Shown here in pieces: positions 40,862 through 50,383 of a DNA stretch of 64,000 bases (the first letter of the stretch is position 1; every line of letters begins with the position of its first letter). This DNA comes from Haloimpatiens lingqiaonensis. Lineage in GTDB: Bacteria; Bacillota; Clostridia; Clostridiales; Clostridiaceae. Below the pieces are notes generated by a model. The model searched no databases. It had not been told where the DNA came from and worked only from the letters and a program-made list of their open reading frames with translations. The position numbers were made by a program, and so were the translations under genes. The stretch is from NCBI RefSeq assembly GCF_044502415.1, contig NZ_CP172402.1; one strand, 5' to 3'.

Positions 40862-41606
40862 AAAAAAGAAAAATAAAGGTTCTGGCTTATCCGGAGAAGA
40901 ATGGCTAACTACTTATTCTGATACCATTACCTTGCTACTTACTTTCTTTGTTCTTCTATATTCTATGTCTACAGTAGATGCAAATAAATTTAGACAAATA
41001 GCTAGTTCTCTTCAAAGTGTTCTTTCTGGACAAGGTAGCAATTCTATATTAAATTTTAATACTAGTCAGGGGGAAGTACCTATAGTTGGTGAAAGGGTAC
41101 AGTCTGGAGATAAGAACGGAGCTGTAATGAAAAAATCTATGTATGAAGAAGTGGTTAAATATGTAAATGAAAGTAAAATGAAGGATAAAGTTCAAGTGCT
41201 TAAAGATGGAAGAGGCGTGGTTTTAAGGTTGAAGGAAAATGTACTTTTTGATGTAGGTAAAGCGGATATAAAGCCTGAAAGCACAGCTGTTCTAAATATG
41301 ATAAGCGGAATATTTAATAGATTTTCTGAAAGCGATGTTATTGTGGAGGGCCATACAGATAATGTTCCTATAAGTAATTTTAAATATCCAAGTAACTGGG
41401 AACTTTCTACAGCAAGAGCTGTAAATGTACTTAAGTATTTTGTAGAAGTGAATAATATGGATCCTAATAGGTTTACGGCGGCAGGATATGGAGAGTATAG
41501 ACCTATAGTTTCCAATGATAGTGATGGAAATAGGGCAAAAAATAGAAGGGTTAATATAATAATAGAGGATTTAACTATAGAACAGAAAAAAGGAGAGACA
41601 AAATAA
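40854..41606 (+). CDS. motB: MotB stator protein
   Basis: Protein of 250 aa. One N-terminal membrane helix has the ion-binding aspartate (TYSDTITLLLTFFVLLYSM, D23). A plug/linker follows, and then an OmpA-like peptidoglycan-binding domain (VIVEGHTDNVPI; LSTARAVNVLKYF; AGYGEYRP). It anchors MotA to the wall and carries ions. The start overlaps the motA stop by 8 bases. No clear Na+-type residue pattern, so H+ coupling is likely but not proven. Confidence 0.95.
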   Translation: MSRKKKNKGSGLSGEEWLTTYSDTITLLLTFFVLLYSMSTVDANKFRQIASSLQSVLSGQGSNSILNFNTSQGEVPIVGERVQSGDKNGAVMKKSMYEEVVKYVNESKMKDKVQVLKDGRGVVLRLKENVLFDVGKADIKPESTAVLNMISGIFNRFSESDVIVEGHTDNVPISNFKYPSNWELSTARAVNVLKYFVEVNNMDPNRFTAAGYGEYRPIVSNDSDGNRAKNRRVNIIIEDLTIEQKKGETK

Positions 41607-41607
41607 A

Positions 41608-42087
41608 ATGAAACAAAAGGACAATGAAAATAAAGCAGGTAAGGGGAAGAAAATTTTTGTTATTTTGTTATTTTTAATATTAGCAGGAGGCCTTGCTTTT
41701 GGAGGATATTATTTTGGCACTAAGAATTCTTCTGACTCTATGGCAGTAAATACGGAAATGTCCAAAAGAGCTCCTTTAGTTGAAGAAAGTTATTTTCAGC
41801 TTGGTGAGTTTACTGTAAATTTGGCAGATGAGAATTCTAAGAATTATATAAAAGTAAATATGTATATTGCCTATCCTAAGAAAAACAAGAAATTGGCAAA
41901 GGAATTAGAAGAAAGAAAGTCTTCTCTAAGAGATGCTGTTAATTTAGAATTGATGAGTAAAAAAAGCACTGAGTTAAATGTTAAAGGAGTAGAAAATTTA
42001 AAAAAAGAACTTTCAGATAAAATAAATTCTAAATTATATAAAGGTGAAATACTTCATGTTGATTTTGATAACATAATAATTCAGTAA
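41608..42087 (+). CDS. fliL: FliL
   Basis: Protein of 159 aa. A single membrane helix (IFVILLFLILAGGLAFGGYY, about 15-34) is followed by an extracytoplasmic domain with FTVNLADENSKNYIKVNMYI and the C-terminal ILHVDFDNIIIQ. FliL rings surround the stator units. It starts one base after motB and is followed by fliO. Confidence 0.9.
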   Translation: MKQKDNENKAGKGKKIFVILLFLILAGGLAFGGYYFGTKNSSDSMAVNTEMSKRAPLVEESYFQLGEFTVNLADENSKNYIKVNMYIAYPKKNKKLAKELEERKSSLRDAVNLELMSKKSTELNVKGVENLKKELSDKINSKLYKGEILHVDFDNIIIQ

Positions 42088-42099
42088 GGAAGAATAAAA

Positions 42100-42444
42100 A
42101 TGGATAAAGAATTTTTGATTATGATAATAAAACTTGTATGTTTTTTCCCTTTTATACTTTTAAGCATATATTTAGTTTTAAAATATGGTGGAAGTAAGTT
42201 TTCCAATATGCAAAATGGAAAGTACATAAAGATTTTTGAAAGAGTTCAATTATCTAAAGATAATAGTCTTTTAGTAGTAAAAATAGGACAAAAGGGATAT
42301 GTTATTTCTAACACTAGTAAAGGATTAGAAATACTTATGCCTGTTTCGGAAGAGGAACTTTTAGAAATTGAAAAAAGTAGAAATATACCTCAATATAAGG
42401 ATTTAAAAGAACTTTACGAAAGAGTTAAGAAGAGGAAAGAATGA
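42100..42444 (+). CDS. fliO: FliO (FliZ-type) export apparatus assembly protein
   Basis: Protein of 114 aa. An N-terminal membrane helix (IIKLVCFFPFILLSIYLVLK) is followed by a cytoplasmic part with GKYIKIFERVQLSKDNSLLV, the conserved FliO core. It helps FliP-ring assembly and lies directly before fliP with one base between them. Sequence is poorly conserved, but position and core motif agree. Confidence 0.85.
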   Translation: MDKEFLIMIIKLVCFFPFILLSIYLVLKYGGSKFSNMQNGKYIKIFERVQLSKDNSLLVVKIGQKGYVISNTSKGLEILMPVSEEELLEIEKSRNIPQYKDLKELYERVKKRKE

Positions 42445-42445
42445 T

Positions 42446-43222
42446 ATGAAAAAAAGTATTAAAATTGCTACATTTATAATTTTGATTATAACAGGTTTAT
42501 GTATATTTTCTGGGGCAAGGGCCTATGCCACACCTAATACAAATGTTCCGATACCCAAAATAAATTTCTCCGTAGATGGAGCGGATACTCCTAAGGAATA
42601 TGTGGACAATATTAAAATACTTATAATGTTCACCATACTTACTTTATTGCCATCTTTCATAATAATGATGACTAGTTTTGTAAGAATAGTAGTGGTTTTT
42701 TCCTTCTTAAAAAGTGCTTTAGGAGCTCAGCAGTCCATACCTAGTCAGGTTATTATAGGACTTGCTTTATTTTTGACTGTTTTTATAATGGCACCTACTG
42801 TTGGAAAAATAAATTCCGAAGCAGTAGAGCCTTATTTAAAAGGCAGTATTACTCAGCAGGAGGCAATAGATAAGGGAACAAAGCCTTTAAAAGATTTTAT
42901 GTTAAAACAAACTAGAAAAAAGGATTTGCAGCTATTTAAAGAAACGGCAAAGGTTGATGAAAAAGTTCAATTGCAGGATTTGCCTCTACATGCCATAATA
43001 CCTGCTTTTACCATAAGTGAACTTAAAAGAGCCTTTGAAATAGGATTTTTACTCTATATACCGTTTTTAATAATTGATTTAGTAGTGGCAAGTATACTCA
43101 TGTCCATGGGAATGTTTATGCTTCCACCGGTTATGATATCAATGCCTTTTAAGTTATTACTTTTTGTAATGGTTGATGGTTGGTATTTAATAGTAAAATC
43201 TTTAATATTAAGTTTTAAATGA
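42446..43222 (+). CDS. fliP: FliP export gate protein
   Basis: Protein of 258 aa. A cleavable-looking signal region (ATFIILIITGLCIFSGARAY) is followed by family motifs LTLLPSFIIMMTSFVRIVVV, LGAQQSIPSQVIIGLALFLT and the C-terminal MLPPVMISMPFKLLLFVMVD. It is the core of the type III export channel with FliQ and FliR, which follow. Confidence 0.96.
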   Translation: MKKSIKIATFIILIITGLCIFSGARAYATPNTNVPIPKINFSVDGADTPKEYVDNIKILIMFTILTLLPSFIIMMTSFVRIVVVFSFLKSALGAQQSIPSQVIIGLALFLTVFIMAPTVGKINSEAVEPYLKGSITQQEAIDKGTKPLKDFMLKQTRKKDLQLFKETAKVDEKVQLQDLPLHAIIPAFTISELKRAFEIGFLLYIPFLIIDLVVASILMSMGMFMLPPVMISMPFKLLLFVMVDGWYLIVKSLILSFK

Positions 43223-43232
43223 GGTGAGTTAA

Positions 43233-43502
43233 TTGACGGAAAGTATGGTTATTTCGGTTATGAAGGATGCTATTTCAACAGCATTAACTTTATCTGCCCC
43301 CATTTTAATCACGGGAATACTTGTGGGTTTGTTTGTGAGTATTTTACAGGCCACCACTCAAATTCAAGAGCAAACATTAACTTTTGTGCCTAAATTAATT
43401 GCGGTGGCAGTGGTAGGGCTTATAACAGCTCCTTGGATGATACATGTAATGAATGGATTTACCAGAAGAATTTTTGATATGATTGCAAATTTAATTCAGT
43501 AG
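43233..43502 (+). CDS. fliQ: FliQ export gate protein
   Basis: Protein of 89 aa with two membrane helices (APILITGILVGLFVSILQAT; TFVPKLIAVAVVGLITAPWM) and the ATTQIQEQTLTF loop typical of FliQ. TTG start 43233 after GAGGTGAG. The stop abuts the fliR-flhB reading frame. Confidence 0.95.
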   Translation: MTESMVISVMKDAISTALTLSAPILITGILVGLFVSILQATTQIQEQTLTFVPKLIAVAVVGLITAPWMIHVMNGFTRRIFDMIANLIQ

Positions 43503-43514
43503 GTGAGTATTTTG

Positions 43515-45347
43515 TTGAATATAGCATATTTTACAGCTTTTTTACTTGTATTTTTAAGAATTACATCATTATTTATAGCATCACCTATTTTTTTCCCAAA
43601 GGGAGCACCTAAGGCTTTAAACATAGGATTTTGTGCTATATTAGCCTATGTTATTGTTCCCACAGTGAATTATTCCGTTTTAGCAGGAATAAATAGTGGG
43701 GCAACTCTTATGTTTTATTGCCTAAATGAAATTTTAACAGGATTAATGCTAGGATATGTAATAAGATTTTGTTTTTTCTGCATTAGTTTTGCAGGACAAC
43801 TTATAGATATTCAAATAGGTTTTGCCATGATGAGTATGTTTGATCCCCAAACAGGAACTAATGTTACAGTGCTTAGCAATTTAATGTATTGGCTTTCTGT
43901 AGTATTATTTTTTCTAGTGGACGGTCATCACATATTAATAAAAACTATTTCACAAAGCTTTGCTGTAGGAAGTTTAGGGCAACTCTTTCTTACAAATGAA
44001 TCTTCTATGATTATTATAAAAGGATTTATAGACTTTTTTACTATAGGGTTTAAAATTGCTATCCCTATTATACTCGTAATAATTATTACGGACTTAACCC
44101 TAGCTTTAGTAGGAAGAACAGTTCCTCAGTTAAATGTAATGATATTGGGCCTTCCAATAAAAATATTAGTGGGATTAATGGCAATAGCTATAGCTTTACC
44201 TACTTTGATTACTTTTATAGTAAATTCTTTTGACAAAATACCATTGATAATGAGAAGAATTATAAGCATAGCCCCAGTAATTATAATATTTAGTTCAGAA
44301 GATAAAACAGAAGAAGCTACTCCTAAAAAGAAGAGGGATGCAAGAAACAAAGGACAAGTTGCTAAAAGTAAGGAATTGGGCTTAACATTTACTTTATTGG
44401 CATCTACTATAGTTTTGGTAGTTTTAGGAGACTTTATATTTAACAGTTTAAGACAAGATATGATAGCTTTCTTAAATAATTATATGAATATGCACTTAGA
44501 CTCTAACAGTTTAAAATTTATTTTAGTTACTGTGCTTGTAAGAGCAGCTTTAGTTATATTACCTGTAGCAATACCTATATCAATAATGGGTATTGTAGCT
44601 AACTTTATGCAGACAGGGTTTCTTTTTACAAAAGAAACCATAAAACCAGATTTAAAAAAATTGAATCCTCTTAATGGGTTTAAAAGAATATTTTCCATGA
44701 GAACTTTAGTGGAACTTTTTAAGGATCTAGCTATGGTTTTTGTAGTAGCCTATGTTGGATATAAATATTTAATGAAAAACTATGGAGATATTTTAAATTT
44801 AGGATATTCAGGAATTAATTATATTCCCTTTGCCATAAAAAAACTTGTGGTGGAGATTTTTCAAAAGGTAACTTTAATTATGATTGCTATCTCAATTATG
44901 GACTTTGTATACCAAAAGCGTCAGTATAGTAAGGAGTTAAGAATGACTAAGCAGGAAATAAAAGAGGAGTTTAAACAAGATGAAGGAGATCCTCAAATAA
45001 AGGGAAAAATTAAGCAGATGCAAAGAGAAATGGCTTCTAGAAGGATGATGCAAAGTGTACCAGATGCCACAGTGGTAGTTACAAATCCAACACATATATC
45101 TGTAGCTTTGAAATATGAAGAGGGACAAAATGCTCCAGTGGTAGTGGCTAAGGGTCAAGGAGAAATAGCAGCAAAAATAAAAGAAATTGCAAGAGAACAT
45201 GAAATACCTATTGTTGAAAATAAACCTCTAGCAAGACTTATGTATAAAGAGGTTGAAATAGATTCACAAATCCCCGTAGAAATGTATGAGGCAGTGGCAG
45301 AAGTATTGGCTATTGTATATAAACTTAAAAAACAAAAAAATAAGTAG
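43515..45347 (+). CDS. fliR/flhB: FliR-FlhB fusion, export gate and substrate switch
   Basis: One open frame of about 610 aa. Residues 1 to about 250 are FliR (six hydrophobic helices; PIFFPKGAPKALNIGFCAIL; VQIGFAMMSMFDPQTG-like DIQIGFAMMSMFDPQTG). From about 262 it is a complete FlhB (EDKTEEATPKKKRDARNKGQ, four more helices). The self-cleavage motif NPTH is in VVTNPTHISVALKYEEG. FlhB switches export from hook to filament proteins after cleavage at NPTH. Such fusions are known in Clostridium. AGGTGAG at 43501-43507 supports TTG 43515 (or 43512) over GTG 43503. Confidence 0.95.
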   Translation: MNIAYFTAFLLVFLRITSLFIASPIFFPKGAPKALNIGFCAILAYVIVPTVNYSVLAGINSGATLMFYCLNEILTGLMLGYVIRFCFFCISFAGQLIDIQIGFAMMSMFDPQTGTNVTVLSNLMYWLSVVLFFLVDGHHILIKTISQSFAVGSLGQLFLTNESSMIIIKGFIDFFTIGFKIAIPIILVIIITDLTLALVGRTVPQLNVMILGLPIKILVGLMAIAIALPTLITFIVNSFDKIPLIMRRIISIAPVIIIFSSEDKTEEATPKKKRDARNKGQVAKSKELGLTFTLLASTIVLVVLGDFIFNSLRQDMIAFLNNYMNMHLDSNSLKFILVTVLVRAALVILPVAIPISIMGIVANFMQTGFLFTKETIKPDLKKLNPLNGFKRIFSMRTLVELFKDLAMVFVVAYVGYKYLMKNYGDILNLGYSGINYIPFAIKKLVVEIFQKVTLIMIAISIMDFVYQKRQYSKELRMTKQEIKEEFKQDEGDPQIKGKIKQMQREMASRRMMQSVPDATVVVTNPTHISVALKYEEGQNAPVVVAKGQGEIAAKIKEIAREHEIPIVENKPLARLMYKEVEIDSQIPVEMYEAVAEVLAIVYKLKKQKNK

Positions 45348-45352
45348 AACCA

Positions 45353-45379
45353 GCTCAAGATAACTCTAGTTATTTGAGC
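45353..45379 (+). terminator. Hairpin after fliR-flhB
   Basis: GCTCAAGATAAC pairs with GTTATTTGAGC, 4-base loop. No T tract, so perhaps a partial terminator or mRNA 3'-end hairpin before the repeat block. Confidence 0.45.
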
Positions 45380-45395
45380 CAAACCATCTATCCCC

Positions 45396-45462
45396 AGCAC
45401 CTAGCACCTAGCACCTAGAACCTAGCACCTAGCACCTAATATCTAGAACCTAGCACCTAAAA
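45396..45462. repeat. CCTAGCA/CCTAGAA heptamer array upstream of flhA
   Basis: Nine or so 7-bp units (CACCTAGCACCTAGCACC and so on), all in the same orientation, filling the flhB-flhA gap. Confidence 0.9.
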
Positions 45463-45515
45463 TAAGAACTGGGGATTAGTAATATGTGACTACAAAAAAG
45501 AAAGGGTGTAGCGTC

Positions 45516-47585
45516 TTGGAGCAGCGAAAATTATTAAATGGTAATTTAAAAAAGAATATAGATGTAATAGTAGCCTTTGGAATAATGGCTATAGTTCTTA
45601 TGATGATAATACCTTTGCCTACATGGCTTTTGGATATACTCATAGCTATTAACATAACTATTGCTTCAATAATAATACTTTTAACCATGTTTACTACAGA
45701 AGTACTGCAGTTTTCGGCTTTCCCTACATTGCTTCTTGTAACAACCTTGTTTAGGTTAGGACTTAATATATCATCCACAAGGCTTATACTTAGCCAACAT
45801 GATGCAGGTAAGATAATAGAGGCCTTTGGGAGTTTCGTTGCAGGAAATAATTATATAGTTGGAGTAACAATATTTTTAATTCTTATAATAATTCAATTTG
45901 TAGTAATAACTAACGGTGCTGGAAGGGTATCTGAGGTTTCAGCTAGATTTACGCTAGATGCTATGCCAGGAAAGCAGATGAGTATAGATGCAGATTTGAA
46001 TGCAGGACTTATTACGGAAGCACAGGCAAAAGAGAGAAGAAAAAAGCTTCAAATGGAAGCGGATTTCTATGGAGCCATGGATGGTGCTTCTAAATTTGTA
46101 AAGGGAGATGCCATAGCAGGTATAATCATTACTATAATAAATATAATAGTTGGAATAATAATAGGGGTTTTAGTAGACAAGATGCCTGCAGGAGAAGCAG
46201 CAAAAACTTATGTAAGATTAACCGTTGGAGATGGTCTTGTAAGCCAAATTCCGTCTATTTTAATATCTACTGCATCTGGTATATTGGTAACCAGATCAGC
46301 TAGTGATACAAATTTTGGTTCATTGGTTACATCACAGCTTACTAGGTTTCCTAAGGTTTTAGGCATTGCGTCAGCTGTAATGTTATTTTTAGCTTTTGTA
46401 CCAGGAATGCCTTGGCTATCATTTTTAATTTTATCTGTGGTTTTAGCTGCCGGTGCATATTTTCTTTATAAGGACGAAAAGGAAAAGATAGTTCAGCAAA
46501 TTGAGACAGAGCAGCAGGAAATAATAGAAACAGAAAATAGGGAACCAGAGAATGTATCCACCCTAATTCAAGTAGAACCAATGGAAATAGAAATAGGTTA
46601 TGGTCTTATTCCCTTAGCTGATGAGGCTTCTGGAGGAGACTTGCTTCAAAGAATAGCTTCTGTTAGAAGACAATGTGCTATTGAAATGGGAATAATAGTT
46701 CAGCCTATAAGAATAAGGGACAATCTTCAATTAAATACAGATGAATACACTGTTAAAATAAGGGGTACTGTTATTGCAAAAGGAGAAGTAATGCCTAGCA
46801 TGCTGCTTTGTATGGACCCTACCAGTGAAAACATAGATTTGCCAGGTATAAGAACTGTAGAGCCTACTTTTGGACTTCCTGCAGTTTGGATAAACAAAGA
46901 TCAAAAGGAAGATGCTGAAATAAATGGATTTACTGTGGTAGATCCTACTACGGTAATGGTCACACATTTAACAGAAACTATAAAAACTCATGCCTATGAG
47001 CTTTTAGGAAGACAAGAAACTAAAATGATAATAGATTCGTTAAAGGAAAAATATAGCGCAGTAGTAGAAGAACTAATACCTGATTTGATGACATTAGGTG
47101 AAGTTCAAAAGATACTTCAAAATTTACTTAGGGAAAAGGTTACTATAAGGGATATGGTGACGATACTTGAAACCTTAGCAGATTATTCTGTTAACACAAA
47201 AGATATAGAGCTTTTAACAGAATATGTAAGAATGGCTTTGGGCAGAAGTATATGCAATCCTTTATTAGATGAAAATAGAGCCATGATTGTAGCTACACTA
47301 CATCCAGAAATAGAGGATTTATTAGCTGGAAGTATACAAAAATCAGTGCAAGGCTCTTTCCCAGCAGTAGAGCCTGAAATTACTCAAAGAATATTTAATT
47401 CTATGAAGAATGTTTTAGATAATGTTTACTTTAATGATAATCAACCGGTATTTTTAGTTTCTCCTAAAATAAGGCCGGCATTTAGAAGACTTACAGAATT
47501 GGTTTTCCCAAACATAACTATTTTATCTCTAAATGAAATACCTAATGATGTAGAGATTAGAACAGAAGGAGTAGTGACTTTATAA
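45516..47585 (+). CDS. flhA: FlhA export gate protein
   Basis: About 689 aa. The N-terminal membrane domain has eight helices and the motifs FPTLLLVTTLFRLGLNIS and ARFTLDAMPGKQMSIDADLN (FHIPEP signature). The cytoplasmic ring domain follows from about 330. FlhA forms the nonameric docking ring for export substrates and chaperones. AAAGGGTG at 45501-45508 is seven bases before TTG 45516, which I prefer; GTG 45486 would add ten residues but has a weak ribosome site. Its stop overlaps the flhF ATG. Confidence 0.95.
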   Translation: MEQRKLLNGNLKKNIDVIVAFGIMAIVLMMIIPLPTWLLDILIAINITIASIIILLTMFTTEVLQFSAFPTLLLVTTLFRLGLNISSTRLILSQHDAGKIIEAFGSFVAGNNYIVGVTIFLILIIIQFVVITNGAGRVSEVSARFTLDAMPGKQMSIDADLNAGLITEAQAKERRKKLQMEADFYGAMDGASKFVKGDAIAGIIITIINIIVGIIIGVLVDKMPAGEAAKTYVRLTVGDGLVSQIPSILISTASGILVTRSASDTNFGSLVTSQLTRFPKVLGIASAVMLFLAFVPGMPWLSFLILSVVLAAGAYFLYKDEKEKIVQQIETEQQEIIETENREPENVSTLIQVEPMEIEIGYGLIPLADEASGGDLLQRIASVRRQCAIEMGIIVQPIRIRDNLQLNTDEYTVKIRGTVIAKGEVMPSMLLCMDPTSENIDLPGIRTVEPTFGLPAVWINKDQKEDAEINGFTVVDPTTVMVTHLTETIKTHAYELLGRQETKMIIDSLKEKYSAVVEELIPDLMTLGEVQKILQNLLREKVTIRDMVTILETLADYSVNTKDIELLTEYVRMALGRSICNPLLDENRAMIVATLHPEIEDLLAGSIQKSVQGSFPAVEPEITQRIFNSMKNVLDNVYFNDNQPVFLVSPKIRPAFRRLTELVFPNITILSLNEIPNDVEIRTEGVVTL

Positions 47586-48814
47586 TGAAAGTAAAAAAAT
47601 TCATTGTAAAAGATATGAATGAAGCCCTTGCTAAAATACGTTACGAATTAGGAGAGGAAGCAGTAATAATAAATCAAACTAAAGTGAGACAACCAGGTAT
47701 AAAGGGTTTCTTTTCTAAAAAGTTAATTCAAGTTACAGCAGCTACAGAAAGCCAAAAGGATAAGAGGGATATAAAACTAAATTCAAATGATGATCTTTTG
47801 ATAAATAGTCTAGAACTTATTAAAAATGCAGTTAATTATGCAGAGGTAGAGGAAAAAATACATCCTACAGAAAAGAAAGAAGTTTCTGGAGAAAAATTTT
47901 ATAGAGATATAAAGAATGATTATAATGAAAAGACTTATGTTATAAAAAATCAAGAAGAAAAAGAAACCATGGAAACAAATAAGCTTTTAGAAGAAATGAA
48001 TGAAATGAAGATTTTATTAAATAATTTCATAAATAAAACCAAGGATAAAGATGAAGAAGAAGCAGACCCTCTGTATGAAAGGTTAAGAATACTGGATTTA
48101 GAGCCATTGCTTATGAAAAGCATAGTAGAAGAATTTAATAGTATTGAAGAGGAGTTACCATTAGAGCAAAAGCTCAAGAAAGTATTGGAAGATAAAGTTA
48201 CAATTTACAACGGGGATATGGAAGGACCGGTAGTTTTTGTAGGACCTACTGGGGTAGGAAAAACTACTACTATAGCTAAGCTGGCAGGAAGACTTTCATT
48301 AATTGAAAATAAAAAGGTAGGCTTAGTAACAGTAGATACCTATAGAATAGGGGCAGTGGAGCAACTTAAGACCTATGCAGAAATTATGGACATACCTTTT
48401 AAAGTTGTTTTTAATATAAATGATATGGAAGAAGCTATAAAAAGTATGGAAAATTGCGATGTTGTGCTTATAGATACCACAGGAAGAAGCAGCAAAAATT
48501 CTATGCAACTCTCTCAACTTAGGGCATTTGTGGATAAGGTAAATACAGAAAATATAAATTTGGTTATAAGTGCCACAACTAAAAATGATGATATATCTAC
48601 TATAGTGGAAGGATATAAAAAACTTAATTTTAATCATATTATAATAACCAAGTTAGATGAAACAGTTTCCTATGGGTCTATTTTAAATATAGTTTACCAT
48701 GGGAATAAAGATATAAATTTTGTCACTACAGGTCAAAATGTACCAGATGACATAAAGAAACTAGATTCATCTTCTATATGCAGACTAGTACTAGGAGAGG
48801 ATAATATATGTTAG
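47585..48814 (+). CDS. flhF: FlhF SRP-type GTPase
   Basis: Protein of 409 aa. A basic N-terminal B domain (MKVKKFIVKDMNEALAKIRY), a helical N domain, then the G domain with P-loop GPTGVGKT (220-227), VDTYRIGAVEQL, DTTGRS and TKLDET. FlhF places the flagellum in the cell and works with FlhG, whose start overlaps its end by 7 bases. Confidence 0.95.
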   Translation: MKVKKFIVKDMNEALAKIRYELGEEAVIINQTKVRQPGIKGFFSKKLIQVTAATESQKDKRDIKLNSNDDLLINSLELIKNAVNYAEVEEKIHPTEKKEVSGEKFYRDIKNDYNEKTYVIKNQEEKETMETNKLLEEMNEMKILLNNFINKTKDKDEEEADPLYERLRILDLEPLLMKSIVEEFNSIEEELPLEQKLKKVLEDKVTIYNGDMEGPVVFVGPTGVGKTTTIAKLAGRLSLIENKKVGLVTVDTYRIGAVEQLKTYAEIMDIPFKVVFNINDMEEAIKSMENCDVVLIDTTGRSSKNSMQLSQLRAFVDKVNTENINLVISATTKNDDISTIVEGYKKLNFNHIIITKLDETVSYGSILNIVYHGNKDINFVTTGQNVPDDIKKLDSSSICRLVLGEDNIC

Positions 48815-49686
48815 ATCAAGCTGAGAGACTTAGACAAATGGCATTAAGGAAAAATAACGAAAAAGATGAAAATAAGTTTTTAAAAGAGAAAACTAGAATA
48901 ATAACCATAACTTCAGGAAAAGGTGGAGTTGGCAAAAGTAATATAGTTGTAAATTTATCCATAGCCCTTCAGAGTATGGGGAAAAAAGTACTTATTTTAG
49001 ATGCGGATATAGGTATGGGAAATGATGATATATTAATGGGTTTTTTACCTAAGTATACGGTGTTTGATATTATATTTAACAATATGGAAATAGAGGATAT
49101 TTTAATAGAGGGACCCAATGGAGTGAAGCTTCTTCCAGGAGGAACTGGGCTATCTAAGGTAGATGAACTTACAAATTATCAAAGAGAAAAGTTCTTATCT
49201 AAAATTAGTTCATTAAAGGGTTTTGATTATATTCTTATGGATACTGGAGCAGGTATTAACAGAACTGTTTTGGGATTTGTGGCAGCTTGTAATGAACTTA
49301 TAGTTATAACTACTCCAGAACCTACTGCATTAACGGATGCCTATAGTCTCATGAAAGCTATTGATAAATTCAAATTAAAGTCTAAGGGAAGAATCATAGT
49401 TAATAGGGTTATAAGAGAAAAAGAGGGAGAAATAACTTTTAATAAATTCTACAATGCCGTAAAAAAATTTTTAAATATAGAAGTAGAGTATCTTGGAAAG
49501 GTTTCAGAAGATATGTCTTTGATAAGATCTGTAAGGGAACAAAAACCATTTATAATTAATTATCCAGAAAGTGAAGTTAGTAAGGATATAAAAAATATAG
49601 CCTATAAGTTAACTGGAGATGAAAATAAACCAAGTTCTATGAGTATTCAAGGATTATTTAAGAAGATTTTTAGTATTTTTTCTTAA
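48808..49686 (+). CDS. flhG: FlhG (YlxH/MinD-like) ATPase
   Basis: Protein of 292 aa. The N-terminal LDQAERLRQMALRK contains the DQAxxLR peptide that activates FlhF. A deviant Walker A follows (SGKGGVGKSNIVVNLS, 36-51), and DADIGMGNDDILMG after it. The C-terminal amphipathic helix (QGLFKKIFSIF) should bind the membrane. It controls flagellar number and C-ring assembly. Confidence 0.95.
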   Translation: MLDQAERLRQMALRKNNEKDENKFLKEKTRIITITSGKGGVGKSNIVVNLSIALQSMGKKVLILDADIGMGNDDILMGFLPKYTVFDIIFNNMEIEDILIEGPNGVKLLPGGTGLSKVDELTNYQREKFLSKISSLKGFDYILMDTGAGINRTVLGFVAACNELIVITTPEPTALTDAYSLMKAIDKFKLKSKGRIIVNRVIREKEGEITFNKFYNAVKKFLNIEVEYLGKVSEDMSLIRSVREQKPFIINYPESEVSKDIKNIAYKLTGDENKPSSMSIQGLFKKIFSIFS

Positions 49687-49703
49687 GTTTGGGAGGCAGG
49701 CAA

Positions 49704-50369
49704 ATGGGAAAACTAGAAATTAAAATAAATAACAAAATTAAGATATCAGCAGAAGATGGAGATTATTCTAGTAATATACAAGATGTGGGAAGTGAGCATA
49801 TTTCCATAAGCATACCTGTTAGGCAAGGCTCATATTTAGCATTAAGAGAAGGGGATTTGGTAGAAGGAATTTATTATCAAGGAAGCGAATTATATAAGTT
49901 TAAAAGTAAGGTTTTGAAAAGAGAAAATAATGGAGTACCTATTATAGATATAGAGAAACCAATAAATTATACTAAAATCCAAAGAAGAAATTATGTAAGA
50001 GTGGACTGTATTAAAGAAGTTTACTATACTTTGTTAGATAAAGAACTTAAAAATAGCCATTTAGAGAAATTTTTTATGAGGAATAAAAATAAATTAGAAA
50101 AAGCAATTATAACAGATTTAAGCGGCGGAGGATGCAGATTAAAATTATTTAGAAAATTAGAGCTTGGAGACAATATATTTTTAAACATTTCTTTAGAAAA
50201 TGATGAAATGAATTTAGTTTGTAAAGTAGTTAGAGAGGATGAAAAAGAAAATAATTTATATGTATATGGAACTTCTTTTTCTTCTATAGAGGAATCCTCT
50301 AGGGAAAAATTAATAAAACATATTTTCGAAATAATGAGGCAACAAAGGAAAAATAGGATCAAGAGGTAA
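49704..50369 (+). CDS. PilZ-domain c-di-GMP receptor (YcgR/MotI type)
   Basis: Protein of 221 aa. An N-terminal YcgR-like domain (about 1-90) is followed by a PilZ domain with the arginine motif QRRNYVRVDC and the second motif DLSGGGCRLKL, both needed for c-di-GMP binding. By analogy with YcgR/MotI it would slow or brake the motor when c-di-GMP is high. ATG 49704 is used because GGGAGG covers the TTG at 49689. It lies between flhG and fliA, a common firmicute order. Confidence 0.9.
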   Translation: MGKLEIKINNKIKISAEDGDYSSNIQDVGSEHISISIPVRQGSYLALREGDLVEGIYYQGSELYKFKSKVLKRENNGVPIIDIEKPINYTKIQRRNYVRVDCIKEVYYTLLDKELKNSHLEKFFMRNKNKLEKAIITDLSGGGCRLKLFRKLELGDNIFLNISLENDEMNLVCKVVREDEKENNLYVYGTSFSSIEESSREKLIKHIFEIMRQQRKNRIKR

Positions 50370-50383
50370 AGGAGGACAATGAA

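Noticed and set aside
43233..45347. Frameshift artefact joining fliR and flhB
   Set aside because: The join is clean, both parts are full-length, and the same fusion is known in other Clostridium.
48323..48637. Antisense ORF within flhF
   Set aside because: Covers the conserved GTPase motifs of flhF; composition typical of a shadow frame.
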